NCBI GenBank assembly: GCA_963575745.1
Contig: CAUYUJ010020682.1
Span: 1 to 64,000, forward strand
DNA length: 64,000 bases
DNA from: Prorocentrum cordatum
Taxonomy: Eukaryota; Sar; Dinophyceae; Prorocentrales; Prorocentraceae
Direction: 5' to 3'
Every line of letters begins with the position of its first letter. The stretch's first letter is position 1. Positions 20,690 through 30,204 of this stretch are shown here, piece after piece. The translations under genes were made by a program, and so were the position numbers. The notes beneath the pieces were generated by a model that saw only the letters and a list, made by a program, of their open reading frames with translations, made no database searches and was not told where the DNA came from.

Positions 20690-21195
20690 ATAATTTTTGG
20701 GCATCTTGGAGGGTATGGTCGACACTGGGTGTTCCAGGCTAATCGTCGGGGGCCTCGCGATTGCTTTGCGCGACTATGCTCTCAGAAGACCTTTTGGGTT
20801 ATGTATCAGGCATGTTCCCTGCGCGAGCAGGAGTTTCCACTTCGCGGGAGGCCAGGCTGCACAGTCGAACTGGGTCGCCGAGTATCCCGTGGGCCTTGAG
20901 GGGGGGAACGGAGTATTCAAGTTACTGATCTCCGAAGGATTGCTTGAGGGCCCGCTGCTGGGCCCCGTTGCTGATCTCCGAGGGGTTGATTGAGGACCTC
21001 TTTGGGGTCGTGGACACCTCCAAGGGATTGGCTCTGAGGACTCTGAGGGTTACCGCGGCCCTTCGCCGATCCCAGGATGATCCCGAGACGAAGCAGCAGA
21101 GCCTTCCACTGTGCAATTTCGGCAAGCAGGGCTTTCAGAAGCCCCGGGGGGCGGAGGCCATGACATCCGAAGTGGCGCGCGTCTCTGACGACTCG
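20690..21195 (+). pseudogene. Copia-type aspartic protease relic
   Basis: The plus frame gives GMVDTGCSRLIVGG, the D-T-G active-site loop of a retroviral-type aspartic protease, followed by a short body (FHFAGGQAAQSNWVAEYPVG). LLISEGLLEG appears near 20,930 and again in another frame near 20,970 as LLISEGLIED, from a short internal duplication. The frame runs into the GA tract at 21,206. Order gag then protease is as in Ty1/Copia elements. Confidence 0.6.
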
Positions 21196-21202
21196 ATTGC
21201 GT

Positions 21203-21533
<331 letters not shown>

Positions 21534-21900
21534 ATCGGACAAGTAGGCGGACCAGGGTCCGTCCGCGAGGCGCACTGCGGTGCGACAACTCGCAAGCACT
21601 ATTTGCGGCGGTGCAGCCTTAAGATACGAGGGCGGGCTACAAAACCCCCTCCCCCGGCGCAGTGCGACTGACGCTACAGACGGCGGACAGACGATGAAGA
21701 TCTCACCTGACAGACCGCGTGAGGTAAAAGGCCCCAACAAGAAAGGCGACGTGCTGGCACGTGGCTAGGCGGCTTGGCGGACCGCCAGTTGGGCGCTTGG
21801 CCGCTAAGCGGCGCGCAGTGACGGGGCACCCCCCGCCCCCACGCCCTGACACCGTGGACGCGGAGCCACACGTACACACGGGCAGGCAGAAAGGAGGAGA
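21534..21900 (-). other. 3' UTR of the 16-kb LINE
   Basis: Conserved with 37,578-37,946 almost base for base, including GGACCAGGGTCCGTCCGCGA, AGCCTTAAGATACGAGGGCG, CCCCAACAAGAAAGGCGACG and GCGGCTTGGC(G/A)GACCGCC. It ends, in sense, directly in the TC run. Confidence 0.85.
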
Positions 21901-24900
21901 TTACCGCGGGGCACCAGGTGGAGCGCCGCGGAACGATGACAACATAGCTTGGATGTTGAGTGACGGCACGACACCATCGGGCGAGGTCGTGAGCAGCTCG
22001 GCGAAGGCTCGCCCAGCGCTGTGGAGGCGCTGGAGTAGAGGACCTTGACGAGCTTGGGCAGCGGCGAGGTCCGCGGCGAGAGCTAAGCACCTCTGCTGAA
22101 GGGCAGCCATAGCCTGTGACAGCTCGGTTTCACGGTCGGTGAGAGGTGGCTGCTCAGTGACATCCGCCGAGGATCTCGAGACAGAGGCGAGGTCCTCGGT
22201 ACGCCTGTCCAGGTGGGCTAGCGGCGTGCGGGACCCTGAACGCTGACGTCCGTCACCCTTAAAAGGTGACTGGAGGGGCCGGCGCGACCCCAGGGCTGGA
22301 GCCGCTAGGGCCGCGCCCCGAGAGGTCAGGGGAGCCGCTTCCTCTCGCTCAGCAACGGAGGAAGCGTGGGTGGGGCACGAGGGCCTGTCTGGTTTAGTAC
22401 CCTGCGGGGGGGCTGAAGCCGCCCCCGCGGGTCGCTGACGATGGGGAGGCGGAGTGGTATGCGCGGTGGGACCAGTCGTGATGCCGTGCAAGGCCGCTGA
22501 GGTCGGTCGCGTAGAGGGTTGGTGACTCGGTGGGGCGGCATGGTCGGCAGCGTGTGGTGTCGGCGGTGCGTCCTCAATGCCACCCAATCCTCGGGGGGCA
22601 CTCGGGTCGTGGTCGGCGTCTTGGCGGTGACCGATATCGTCGTATGTGGGCGTTAACGCTCTTGGGGACGGCGTCGCAGTAGGGTTTGCGAGGTTTCCCG
22701 ACGGGGCGGGGTTTTCGTTGGCTGGTCCGTCGTCCAAAGCGTCCGATCCCCCACCGAGGCTGAAAAGGTCATCGTCCTGCTCATCAGCGTCTTGAAAAGG
22801 AACGGCGTTGTCATGTGGGTGGGCTGACGCACTCAATGGCGGAGTCGGGGGCGCCGTGCGGGTGCCCGCCGGGGCAGGGTTGGCGCTGGCTGACTCGTCG
22901 CCCAGGAAGTCCAAACCTCCACCAAAGCCGAACGGGTCGTCCTCCTGTTCGTCGAATAACACCCGTTGGGCCTCGGCCCAGAGCTCGTCGGGGTTTTGTG
23001 GGATGTCTGGTCCAGCCGCGGGTGGAGCCTGGTCAGACAGCAGGGGATTTGGTTCCATTTTGTTTAGTTCTGCAGCAGTGAACCCAGCCCTGCGGTGTGG
23101 GAGAGGAAGTGTACGATGTCTCCGCTCGTAGATGGCAACGGCGACTCCATGGAGCACGGTCGCTTGGCGGTGTCGTGCTTTGGCAGCTTCAACGATGTCG
23201 TCTGGAAGGTTATGAGTACGTGCCGCCGCTGTGGCGAGGGCGTCAGCCTGACGATTGAACTCCTCCGCGATGGGCCCGATGAGCCCGAGGTCGATGCCCG
23301 TGTCGCCCTGGTGGCTAGCGACTTTCTCTACGCGGAACATGTTTGGCTTGGCCATGACACATCGGTGGACCTTTTCCCAGAACTCCACGTGCGTGCCCTG
23401 CGGAGGTGAGTGTCCGTCGATGATCCTTTGGAAGCCGTCGACCACCGCCTGGTTGTCCACGAAGACGTGTACGGGCCGTTCAGCACATGCCGTGAGGTGG
23501 ACAATGGCGAGGGTCTCCGCAAGCTGTGCGTTCTGCGTGATGCCGTGAACGCGCGCACTGTAGTTCATGCGGTGGTCGATGCCGTAGTAGACGCCGTAGC
23601 CCGCTCTTGCAAGCAAAGGGATGGCTTGGTTGGTGCATGCACCGTCCGTGGCAGCGTAGACCCATGTCCAACCAGTGTCGTGGTCAAGGTAAGTGGTGTA
23701 GGAGTCCTGGGCTGAAGCCGCAGGATCTCCCTCAGGCGGGGGCCGCGGTATGGGTTGAGGTAGCGGGTCCCTCGCGAGGTCGGCTTGCAGATCGAGGAGG
23801 GCTGGGTCCTCATCGAAGAGCCCGCAATGTCTTGTGTGCGGAGGAAGACGGGCCCACTGCTCGTCACTGATGAGGGTGGTGAGAGGGACTCTTTCACGGG
23901 CCCAGCACTTGCAGTCACGCACAGTGTGCTCCTGAGTTTCCTCTTCCTCATCACAGTAACGGCAAATAGGGCTGGGATCAGCGGACGTATTTGATCGAGA
24001 ACGTCGCTGTTGGGTGTGGTCCCCGCCCGACAGGTAGTTTAAGAGGAGCGCCAGCTGCCATGCGTTGCATTTGGCAGCTCCTTTGGTGCGGGCGAGCCAC
24101 GTGCTGGCGAAAAGGTCGAGGCCCTGTCTGACCGAAGCTAGGTGTCCAAGGTCATGACGCCGTGGCTTGATTTTTCTCAGAAAGGCTCTGCGTTGCGAGG
24201 CGCGCAGCATGTGAAGGAAGGCGTTTTGGGGAAGGTTCAGCCAACTGATCTGACAGCCCCAGTCGTCGTACATGGTGCCAAATGTGGGCCAAGTCCAACG
24301 GAGCTGCTGAAGCGTCTGAACAAGTCGTCCAACAGGTCCTCCGCCAAAAAGGGTCTGGACATGGTGTTGGAGATCCCTGACGAGGCCGCAGAGAGTGGCG
24401 TCGCGGTTGACCTGTCGCCGCAGGCACAGGAAGACTTCACGCTGCATAATGGCGTCAATCTCCAGGGCGTGCCCTGGGACGCACACGGCCATGAGAGTCC
24501 AAAACTCGACCCACCTGTTTCCCTTGGGGCGGATAGCCGCCTTAAGGGCATGGTTGTAGGCAGTTTTGACGGGGCCTGATGGGGCTTGGATGTCAGTGCC
24601 CGTGGTACAGACGCTGGCAGCAAGGGAGCGGGCGTGCCGCGCCTTAATACGCATCGGAGATGGGAGCTTGCCAATACGCGGCAGGCGACTAGTCGCCCTG
24701 CGAACACGGGCGTCAGCGGTGGCCGTGAGGTTGAGCGCGGCTGGAGCCGGCGCTGCCTCGGCGTTGATGTAACTTCCGACGAGCTTGAAGGAGTCGACCA
24801 CGCGTAAGGGCCGTTCCGCCAAGGTGAGCTGGGTAACGGCGGTGTGAAGCTCGTCAGTAAGCGCCCACCCCGCCACTTTTCCAGGATGAATGCGTTGACC

Positions 24901-27900
24901 AGAAAATCGATCAAACTTGGCGGTTTCATCAAGAGATTTCTGCAACTCGGGCGCGGTGTGGGTAGTGGAGTTGCTGTCGTCAACAAAAGTAGTGCTGAGT
25001 GACCGCGGCACGTAACGATGCTGTCTCTTGGTCCAGACGCACATGAGCAGCTTAATGTCGTCCAGGGACCAAGAGCTTCCCTGGAGGTGACCGTTTGTCC
25101 TGGCCAGTTCCTTAGAGTACGCACCGTTCATGCGGATGTAACGTTTGTGGCGCCTGTAGAAGTTTCTGCGGACAGTAACGATGTCTTGGGGACACCCCGC
25201 GTGAAGCGCGAGGTTAAGGCATATGTCCGTGATGAGATAGTCGAAACACTTCTGACGGTCCAGGGCAGCTCCAGCCAAGGGAAGGAGAAGGGCTCTGGCG
25301 TGTTCGATGCGAAGGGCGAGAGAAGTGCTGACGTCCCCAATGGTAGCTTTGGGGACAGCGCCAAAACTCGTGGCGTGGGTCCATCCTTTCCGCCAGTCCG
25401 TGAGGCTGCGGTAAGCTGGTGCTTCCCACGCGTACATCCAAACGGAAAGCACCGAGAGAAGTCGTTGGTCCGTTGGGAGTTCGCCTCGGCCTTTTCGGAG
25501 GCACGGGTTTGGGACGTGGAGGAGGGGTTCTGGGATGGTGCCAGTGCGTTGCATAGCTCGTAGAACGCTGGCGAAGAGGCGAAGAATGTCGTCGGGAAGC
25601 TCCTTTGCCTCCTTAGTAGTCCAACCGTCCAGACCCCCCGCGCGTCTCGGTGAACGGGTGCGAATGAAGTGGATGAGTTGGTCGTCGGTGAGGTGGAAAG
25701 GGGTAGCTGGTGATGGCGTAGGCAGCTCCTGTCGGTACTCGTCGTAGAAGTCGGCCCACGTCGGCATGGCTTCGGCATCATGTCCCGCACGTGCGCGGTA
25801 CCTGCCCAAGATGGGCTCCCAGGTGTCGACCATGAGCTTCAGCATGTCCTTGATGTTAGCAACAATGGCGTTGGCAGGGAGGATGTCGGGGACTTGCGCA
25901 GGTGGTGGTTCACGGGTGTGGTCTTCGTCGCTGTCCGTGTCGGGCGAACTACCGTCGCCGGGGCTGAAGCCGCCAGCTTCGGTGTCAGCGTCGCTGTCGT
26001 CCGTGCAAGCTTCGTCAGGTTTGAAGGCGTTGGTGTCGCAGTGGAGTTGCGTATCGTCAGGAGTGGTAGGCGTGCGGAGATACGCCGTGGGCGAGCTATC
26101 AGCAGCTCGTGCGTATATGGCCGCCTTTCGCCCGCTTGGCTCACGGACGCCCTCGGCCCATATCCTGATGCGTTCCGCCTTGGCACGGTTCGCGCGTCGC
26201 GCCAGCTCTAAGTCGAGATGTTGGATCAAAACGTCAAGGTGCTCCCCGTGCGGCACTGGCTCGTCTGGGGCCCAGGCCTCGGGGAATTCCAGGAGAACCG
26301 TGGGGCGCAGCTTGTGGCATAAGAGGCGGGCCGCGGCCCACGTGCAGTCGATGCGCTGCGCGAGGTACGGCGGGATAGCACGGCAATCTAGATGGTGGTG
26401 CTGTCCGATGAAACGGAGCTCGCAGAGTTGCCGATGGAGCTTGCGCAGTCGGTTCATGTGAATCGTGGAAGCTCCGTAGGTGGGGAACGCGCGGGGGACA
26501 ACCGGTCGATCCTCGAACGTAGGCGTGAGCCCGTGCATGGTGGGGGGCTTCTTTTTTGGGTGGTGGGGCGGTGGAGGTGGCAGATCGCGTAGACGGGTGA
26601 GATGGTACTCATGACTGGCCTCGTTAGCCAGGGTGAACATGCGCTCCACGTCGTCTCGTGCGTCGGCCTGCTCCATGCGGTCCTGGTACCGCCCAGCGAT
26701 GAGGGTCCCAAGTGCTTGCAGCTCGTGCCCCTCATGAACTCCATCGTCGGGCGGGTAGGGCGTAGGGGCAAGAAGACGTCGGGCCGTATGGTCGAGGCGA
26801 CTGAGGTCAAGCGTGACCTGCAGGCCAACGTGAGACTTCGCAGGCAAGTCGCGAAGGTAGCAGAAGTCGGTGACAAGGGATCGCGCCGCCTGGTTGGCAA
26901 TGATATAATCGATGCGCGAAGTGCGGGGGCACTTGGTGACGCGGTCCCAATCAGGGATATTGCCATAGGTGTGCATGGTGTGGTCTGGTGTGCCCTCAGC
27001 GACGTTGGACCATCCGTGCTGCAACATGTGCAGAAGGTGTGGATTGTCGTCAATGTTCGTGTTGGCGTCCATGCAGATGAAGTAGGGTGCTGAGCCGACC
27101 CTAGCGGCGGCACAGTCAGCGAGCCGAAAGAGAGCTGTGCTGTCTCCTCCAGCAATCCCGTAAAGGCTCGCTATGTAGATCCCCGCGGGCCCATGGTTAT
27201 TTCGTCGCCGCCTACGGCGGTGTTGAGTGCAGAGTGGGAGAAAGACCTCATGCCATCTTTTCTTGGCCTTGAGGGCGGCGATACAGGGCGCATTGTCGTC
27301 GACAGTGGAGTCGACGATGGCATCCTTAGAGAGAATGGCGACCCCTCCCGAGGCGCCAGTGTTGCCCACAACGGTGTGATCAGTGCCGCCGTGGGCAGCT
27401 CTGCGCTGGGCTCGCGCCAGATCAAGGTCAGGCCCAAGACTGGCGTGGTATCCACCGTGGAGAGGATTGGCGGCGCTGGTAGCGATGGCTTGCCTAGTCG
27501 GCTTGGCATGTCGGGTCTCCTGCAGTGCTATGACAGCGGCGTTGTGGTCGACACCAAGGGCGGTGATGGTTGGCCAGTTCGCTGAGAGACTGGTGATGTT
27601 AAGGCTGACGAGGTGTATGGAGCGACCTGGCCCGTCTCCATCGGTGGAACTGGGGTTTGCGCGCCCCGCACGGTGAAGGTCAGCTTGGCCCTCGCCCCAG
27701 TAGGAGGCTTGGCCACAGTAGGAGCTCATGGCGTTACTATGGGCTAGCTTGATCGGGGCTGAAGCCGCCGTCAGGCCAACCATATAGGCGGGACACGGTC
27801 GGCACTGCGCCAGGGGGGGTTCATAAATATTAGTAAAAATGTCACGAAAATTCCTCCTCACTCCTGTACTATAGGGGGCGAGGGGAGGAGAAGTGAGACG

Positions 27901-30204
27901 GCAGCAGTGGGAGAGGGAGGCGACTCCTCGATCCATCCTGCCGAACACAAAGACAAAAACGAGACAGCGGCGGCGGCCAGGCGCGGCGGCGGCACAACGC
28001 ACGCGCATGTACTGCGCACGCGCCACCGCTGGTCCCTCCTGCGGTGACACGCCCGCCCCGTCAGTGTCTTGATGAGCAGCATCTGGTGGAACGGCTCCAG
28101 CAGCACGATCGGAGGCCTGACGCTGGGCCTCGTCCATGCCCGCTGCCGTGAGGCCCACGTTGCGGACAGGGCTGATTCCCCGCGGGGCCGCAGCTGCCGC
28201 GGCAGCAGCCGAGGTGGCGGGGGCACCGCCCCGACTCTGAGGTGAGAGCGGTGAGCCCCCGCCAAAACCCGCCACAAGGTTCTTGACACGGTACTTGTTC
28301 TTGAACGGGTCGAAGGTTGGCGCCTCGTCGATGGGGACGATCACGCGGGTGGGCAGCTGCGGCTCGTGGTCCGTGGACGGCGTCGGCTCGAGGTCGACCT
28401 GGCTAGGGTCGATGACGCTGGCTCCGAAGCGTGGCACCACTTCGGGGGGTCGGGCATCGGCCTGAGTCTCGCGAGGCGGCGAGCTCGTGGAGCTCCCTGG
28501 GGCCTTGCGTGAACTGTGGCGGCTGCAGGTCCTGCTGCGCGGGACGCGCCCGCCCGTGTGACGGTCGCGTGGCGAAGTCGCCTGGGCATTAGCGCGCTCA
28601 GAATCCGCCCTGCTCGGGGATCGGATCGGCGCCGCGCAGGGTGATGGGCTGGGCTGGCGAGAGGCGCTTGTGCCGCCTTCCGCCGTGGCTGTGGCCTGGT
28701 CGGGGTCGGCCGCGTCTGGGCGGGGGCTGACGTGGTGGGCGCTTCCCTCGCTGTGCCTCGGGGAGGCGCTGCGATGCGCCTGGATGCGCGTGAGGACGAG
28801 CGGGGTGAGCGGCTGCCTCTCCCGCACAGGTGGGGCAGGTTTGGCCTGGGCAGGGCGCAGTGCTGCAGCTACGTTTGGCGGGGGCGTGTGCTGGCGCGGT
28901 TGCCAAGCGCGCACGTTCGCATCGCGCCATCCTTCGGGGCGCCCAGCCCTGCCACGGTTTGTTGCAGCCCCCTGGGCTGAAGCCGCAGGGGTTATCACTG
29001 CAGGCTGGTTGCTGGAGGGGCCCTCATGTCGGCCTGAGTAAAGGCCCCAGGCGCGCGTGGACCCTGGCACTGGCGAGGTGGCCCTTAGGGCATGTAGGGG
29101 TGCACGCGAGTAGCCGATGGCCGCTGGGTGAACCCTGGCGTTGGGGGCTTGGCCGTAGCTGGAGGCGGCTGCTCCAGCAGCCGCAGGCATGGCACCTATG
29201 GGACCACGGTGGTAGGCGGCAACCCCGTCGTAGGCCGTGTTACCGCCTGTCGGGACTCGCGCAGGGGAGCGGTAGCGTGGTGTGCCCTGCTGTCCTGCGT
29301 CACGTTGGTCCCGCTGCTGGATGCGCTGCTGGTGCTGTTGGTGACGCTGCCAGTCGGCTCTCGAGAGGGGACGGGTGTCGGGGAGGATGGTGGGCACGTC
29401 GGGCCGCTGCCAGCCCCGATAGACGTGCTCGAAGGCGTGGTCAGGGTAGGTCCCCCCTACGGGTGAGTATCGTCGCACATGCTCCGTGTAGTCGATGTTC
29501 TGCGGCTCTGAGATCGCCGTAATGTTGATGGCCCGCTGGTGCGCTGGTCCATAGAGGCAGAAACTACCACGGTTGCTGCGGTCGTGGTTTAGCTCAGCTT
29601 CGGTCGTGGCACGGCTCACCATGGCGTCACAGAGTCGCATATCGTAGTCGAGAGCTTGAGGCCCAGGACCACCCTCGGCGTCCCAGTACAGTACCACATC
29701 TCGCCAGCGGGTGCGGGTCATGTGGGTGCGCTCGGCGATCAACTCGCAGACGGTCCTGACCGTGACACGATCCCTGTACATGTTGGTAATGGCTAGGGAG
29801 AAGGGTCGGCGGACCGTCTTGTTGAAGGTGAGTTCCTCCTTGAGGGCCTGATGGGGGCTGAAGAGCACATAGCCTTCCCTCCAAAGCGGTTGGTCGGGGG
29901 AAGGTTCTTCGGGCATCCCCGTTCCTGTGAATCCAGGTGGCCGCGTTGTGCCGTCAGGCAATCCCTGCCTGGGGACGCGCCGCGGCTGTGGTGGGAGGTA
30001 CCATTGGCCCTGGTAGCCTACTTGCCCTGGTTGTGGAGGTTCTCCCCCGGGGCCTGAAGGCGCTCGGGGGGGTTCCTTGAGGTCGTGGAGGGCTGGCGCG
30101 TTGCCGAATTGGCGGGCAAGGATGTGCGGCGGCATCCCTGTGGCACGGACGTCGAGCTGGTTGTGTGGCCTGGGGGGTGGGGACACCTGCTGGACAGGCA
30201 GCAT
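21901..30204 (-). CDS. LINE ORF4: endonuclease, RT, zinc finger, RNase H
   Basis: A 2767-residue protein; ATG at 30204, with an in-frame TAA 18 bases upstream. Residues 1-850 are Pro/Gln-rich and unrecognised. Endonuclease: SLNITSL (about 865), LQETRH (895), CMDANTN (1045), SRIDYIIAN (1098). Reverse transcriptase: LDRQKCFDYL (motif A, about 1650), GHLQGSSWS (B, 1711), FVDDSN (C, 1740). A CRYCDE...HTVRDC finger lies near 2085. RNase H has all expected acids: TDGA (2185), LAET (2229), VDNQ (2249), NRQADAL (2316). The last 430 residues are acidic and Pro-rich with a duplicated motif (FGFGGGLDFL, FSLGGGSDAL), then a coiled-coil-like Ala/Leu/Gln helix near 2690-2735. It is uninterrupted, so probably functional or recently so. 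It overlaps ORF3 in the -1 frame and may be made by frameshifting as well as from its own ATG. Confidence 0.9.
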   Translation of the reverse strand: MLPVQQVSPPPRPHNQLDVRATGMPPHILARQFGNAPALHDLKEPPRAPSGPGGEPPQPGQVGYQGQWYLPPQPRRVPRQGLPDGTTRPPGFTGTGMPEEPSPDQPLWREGYVLFSPHQALKEELTFNKTVRRPFSLAITNMYRDRVTVRTVCELIAERTHMTRTRWRDVVLYWDAEGGPGPQALDYDMRLCDAMVSRATTEAELNHDRSNRGSFCLYGPAHQRAINITAISEPQNIDYTEHVRRYSPVGGTYPDHAFEHVYRGWQRPDVPTILPDTRPLSRADWQRHQQHQQRIQQRDQRDAGQQGTPRYRSPARVPTGGNTAYDGVAAYHRGPIGAMPAAAGAAASSYGQAPNARVHPAAIGYSRAPLHALRATSPVPGSTRAWGLYSGRHEGPSSNQPAVITPAASAQGAATNRGRAGRPEGWRDANVRAWQPRQHTPPPNVAAALRPAQAKPAPPVRERQPLTPLVLTRIQAHRSASPRHSEGSAHHVSPRPDAADPDQATATAEGGTSASRQPSPSPCAAPIRSPSRADSERANAQATSPRDRHTGGRVPRSRTCSRHSSRKAPGSSTSSPPRETQADARPPEVVPRFGASVIDPSQVDLEPTPSTDHEPQLPTRVIVPIDEAPTFDPFKNKYRVKNLVAGFGGGSPLSPQSRGGAPATSAAAAAAAAPRGISPVRNVGLTAAGMDEAQRQASDRAAGAVPPDAAHQDTDGAGVSPQEGPAVARAQYMRVRCAAAAPGRRRCLVFVFVFGRMDRGVASLSHCCRLTSPPLAPYSTGVRRNFRDIFTNIYEPPLAQCRPCPAYMVGLTAASAPIKLAHSNAMSSYCGQASYWGEGQADLHRAGRANPSSTDGDGPGRSIHLVSLNITSLSANWPTITALGVDHNAAVIALQETRHAKPTRQAIATSAANPLHGGYHASLGPDLDLARAQRRAAHGGTDHTVVGNTGASGGVAILSKDAIVDSTVDDNAPCIAALKAKKRWHEVFLPLCTQHRRRRRRNNHGPAGIYIASLYGIAGGDSTALFRLADCAAARVGSAPYFICMDANTNIDDNPHLLHMLQHGWSNVAEGTPDHTMHTYGNIPDWDRVTKCPRTSRIDYIIANQAARSLVTDFCYLRDLPAKSHVGLQVTLDLSRLDHTARRLLAPTPYPPDDGVHEGHELQALGTLIAGRYQDRMEQADARDDVERMFTLANEASHEYHLTRLRDLPPPPPHHPKKKPPTMHGLTPTFEDRPVVPRAFPTYGASTIHMNRLRKLHRQLCELRFIGQHHHLDCRAIPPYLAQRIDCTWAAARLLCHKLRPTVLLEFPEAWAPDEPVPHGEHLDVLIQHLDLELARRANRAKAERIRIWAEGVREPSGRKAAIYARAADSSPTAYLRTPTTPDDTQLHCDTNAFKPDEACTDDSDADTEAGGFSPGDGSSPDTDSDEDHTREPPPAQVPDILPANAIVANIKDMLKLMVDTWEPILGRYRARAGHDAEAMPTWADFYDEYRQELPTPSPATPFHLTDDQLIHFIRTRSPRRAGGLDGWTTKEAKELPDDILRLFASVLRAMQRTGTIPEPLLHVPNPCLRKGRGELPTDQRLLSVLSVWMYAWEAPAYRSLTDWRKGWTHATSFGAVPKATIGDVSTSLALRIEHARALLLPLAGAALDRQKCFDYLITDICLNLALHAGCPQDIVTVRRNFYRRHKRYIRMNGAYSKELARTNGHLQGSSWSLDDIKLLMCVWTKRQHRYVPRSLSTTFVDDSNSTTHTAPELQKSLDETAKFDRFSGQRIHPGKVAGWALTDELHTAVTQLTLAERPLRVVDSFKLVGSYINAEAAPAPAALNLTATADARVRRATSRLPRIGKLPSPMRIKARHARSLAASVCTTGTDIQAPSGPVKTAYNHALKAAIRPKGNRWVEFWTLMAVCVPGHALEIDAIMQREVFLCLRRQVNRDATLCGLVRDLQHHVQTLFGGGPVGRLVQTLQQLRWTWPTFGTMYDDWGCQISWLNLPQNAFLHMLRASQRRAFLRKIKPRRHDLGHLASVRQGLDLFASTWLARTKGAAKCNAWQLALLLNYLSGGDHTQQRRSRSNTSADPSPICRYCDEEEETQEHTVRDCKCWARERVPLTTLISDEQWARLPPHTRHCGLFDEDPALLDLQADLARDPLPQPIPRPPPEGDPAASAQDSYTTYLDHDTGWTWVYAATDGACTNQAIPLLARAGYGVYYGIDHRMNYSARVHGITQNAQLAETLAIVHLTACAERPVHVFVDNQAVVDGFQRIIDGHSPPQGTHVEFWEKVHRCVMAKPNMFRVEKVASHQGDTGIDLGLIGPIAEEFNRQADALATAAARTHNLPDDIVEAAKARHRQATVLHGVAVAIYERRHRTLPLPHRRAGFTAAELNKMEPNPLLSDQAPPAAGPDIPQNPDELWAEAQRVLFDEQEDDPFGFGGGLDFLGDESASANPAPAGTRTAPPTPPLSASAHPHDNAVPFQDADEQDDDLFSLGGGSDALDDGPANENPAPSGNLANPTATPSPRALTPTYDDIGHRQDADHDPSAPRGLGGIEDAPPTPHAADHAAPPSHQPSTRPTSAALHGITTGPTAHTTPPPHRQRPAGAASAPPQGTKPDRPSCPTHASSVAEREEAAPLTSRGAALAAPALGSRRPLQSPFKGDGRQRSGSRTPLAHLDRRTEDLASVSRSSADVTEQPPLTDRETELSQAMAALQQRCLALAADLAAAQARQGPLLQRLHSAGRAFAELLTTSPDGVVPSLNIQAMLSSFRGAPPGAPR
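22281..22317. other. Bulged hairpin 15 (ORF4)
   Basis: Arms GGCGCGACCCCAG and CTAGGGCCGCGCC (11 of 13 pair) around core GGCTGGAGCC with one unpaired G on the 3' side (plus strand). The TGGA loop variant. Confidence 0.7.
22401..22431. other. Bulged hairpin 14 (ORF4)
   Basis: Arms CCTGCGGGGG and CCCCCGCGGG (9 Watson-Crick pairs plus one T-G) around GGCTGAAGCC with unpaired G. Confidence 0.8.
23701..23730. other. Bulged hairpin 13 (ORF4)
   Basis: Arms GGAGTCCTG and CAGGATCTCC (nine pairs, one extra T) around GGCTGAAGCC with unpaired G. Bases 23703 (A) and 23728 (T) pair. The homologous bases in the second copy are T (39587) and A (39612). Confidence 0.85.
24734..24754. other. Bulged hairpin 12 (ORF4)
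   Basis: Arms AGCGC and GCGCT around GGCTGGAGCC with unpaired G. Confidence 0.65.
25951..25983. other. Bulged hairpin 11 (ORF4)
   Basis: Arms ACCGTCGCCGG and CCAGCTTCGGT (8 of 11 pair) around GGCTGAAGCC with unpaired G. Confidence 0.6.
27747..27776. other. Bulged hairpin 10 (ORF4)
   Basis: Arms GCTTGATCGG and CCGTCAGGC (nine pairs including one T-G, one extra T) around GGCTGAAGCC with unpaired G. Confidence 0.6.
28969..28991. other. Bulged hairpin 9 (ORF4)
   Basis: Arms CCCCTG and CAGGGG, perfect, around GGCTGAAGCC with unpaired G. Confidence 0.75.

Noticed and set aside
24305-24330. TGCTGAAGCG as another hairpin
   Set aside because: Flanking bases do not pair, and the second LINE copy lacks the core.
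29845-29870. GGGGGCTGAAGAGC as another hairpin
   Set aside because: The core does not self-pair and the flanks are not complementary.
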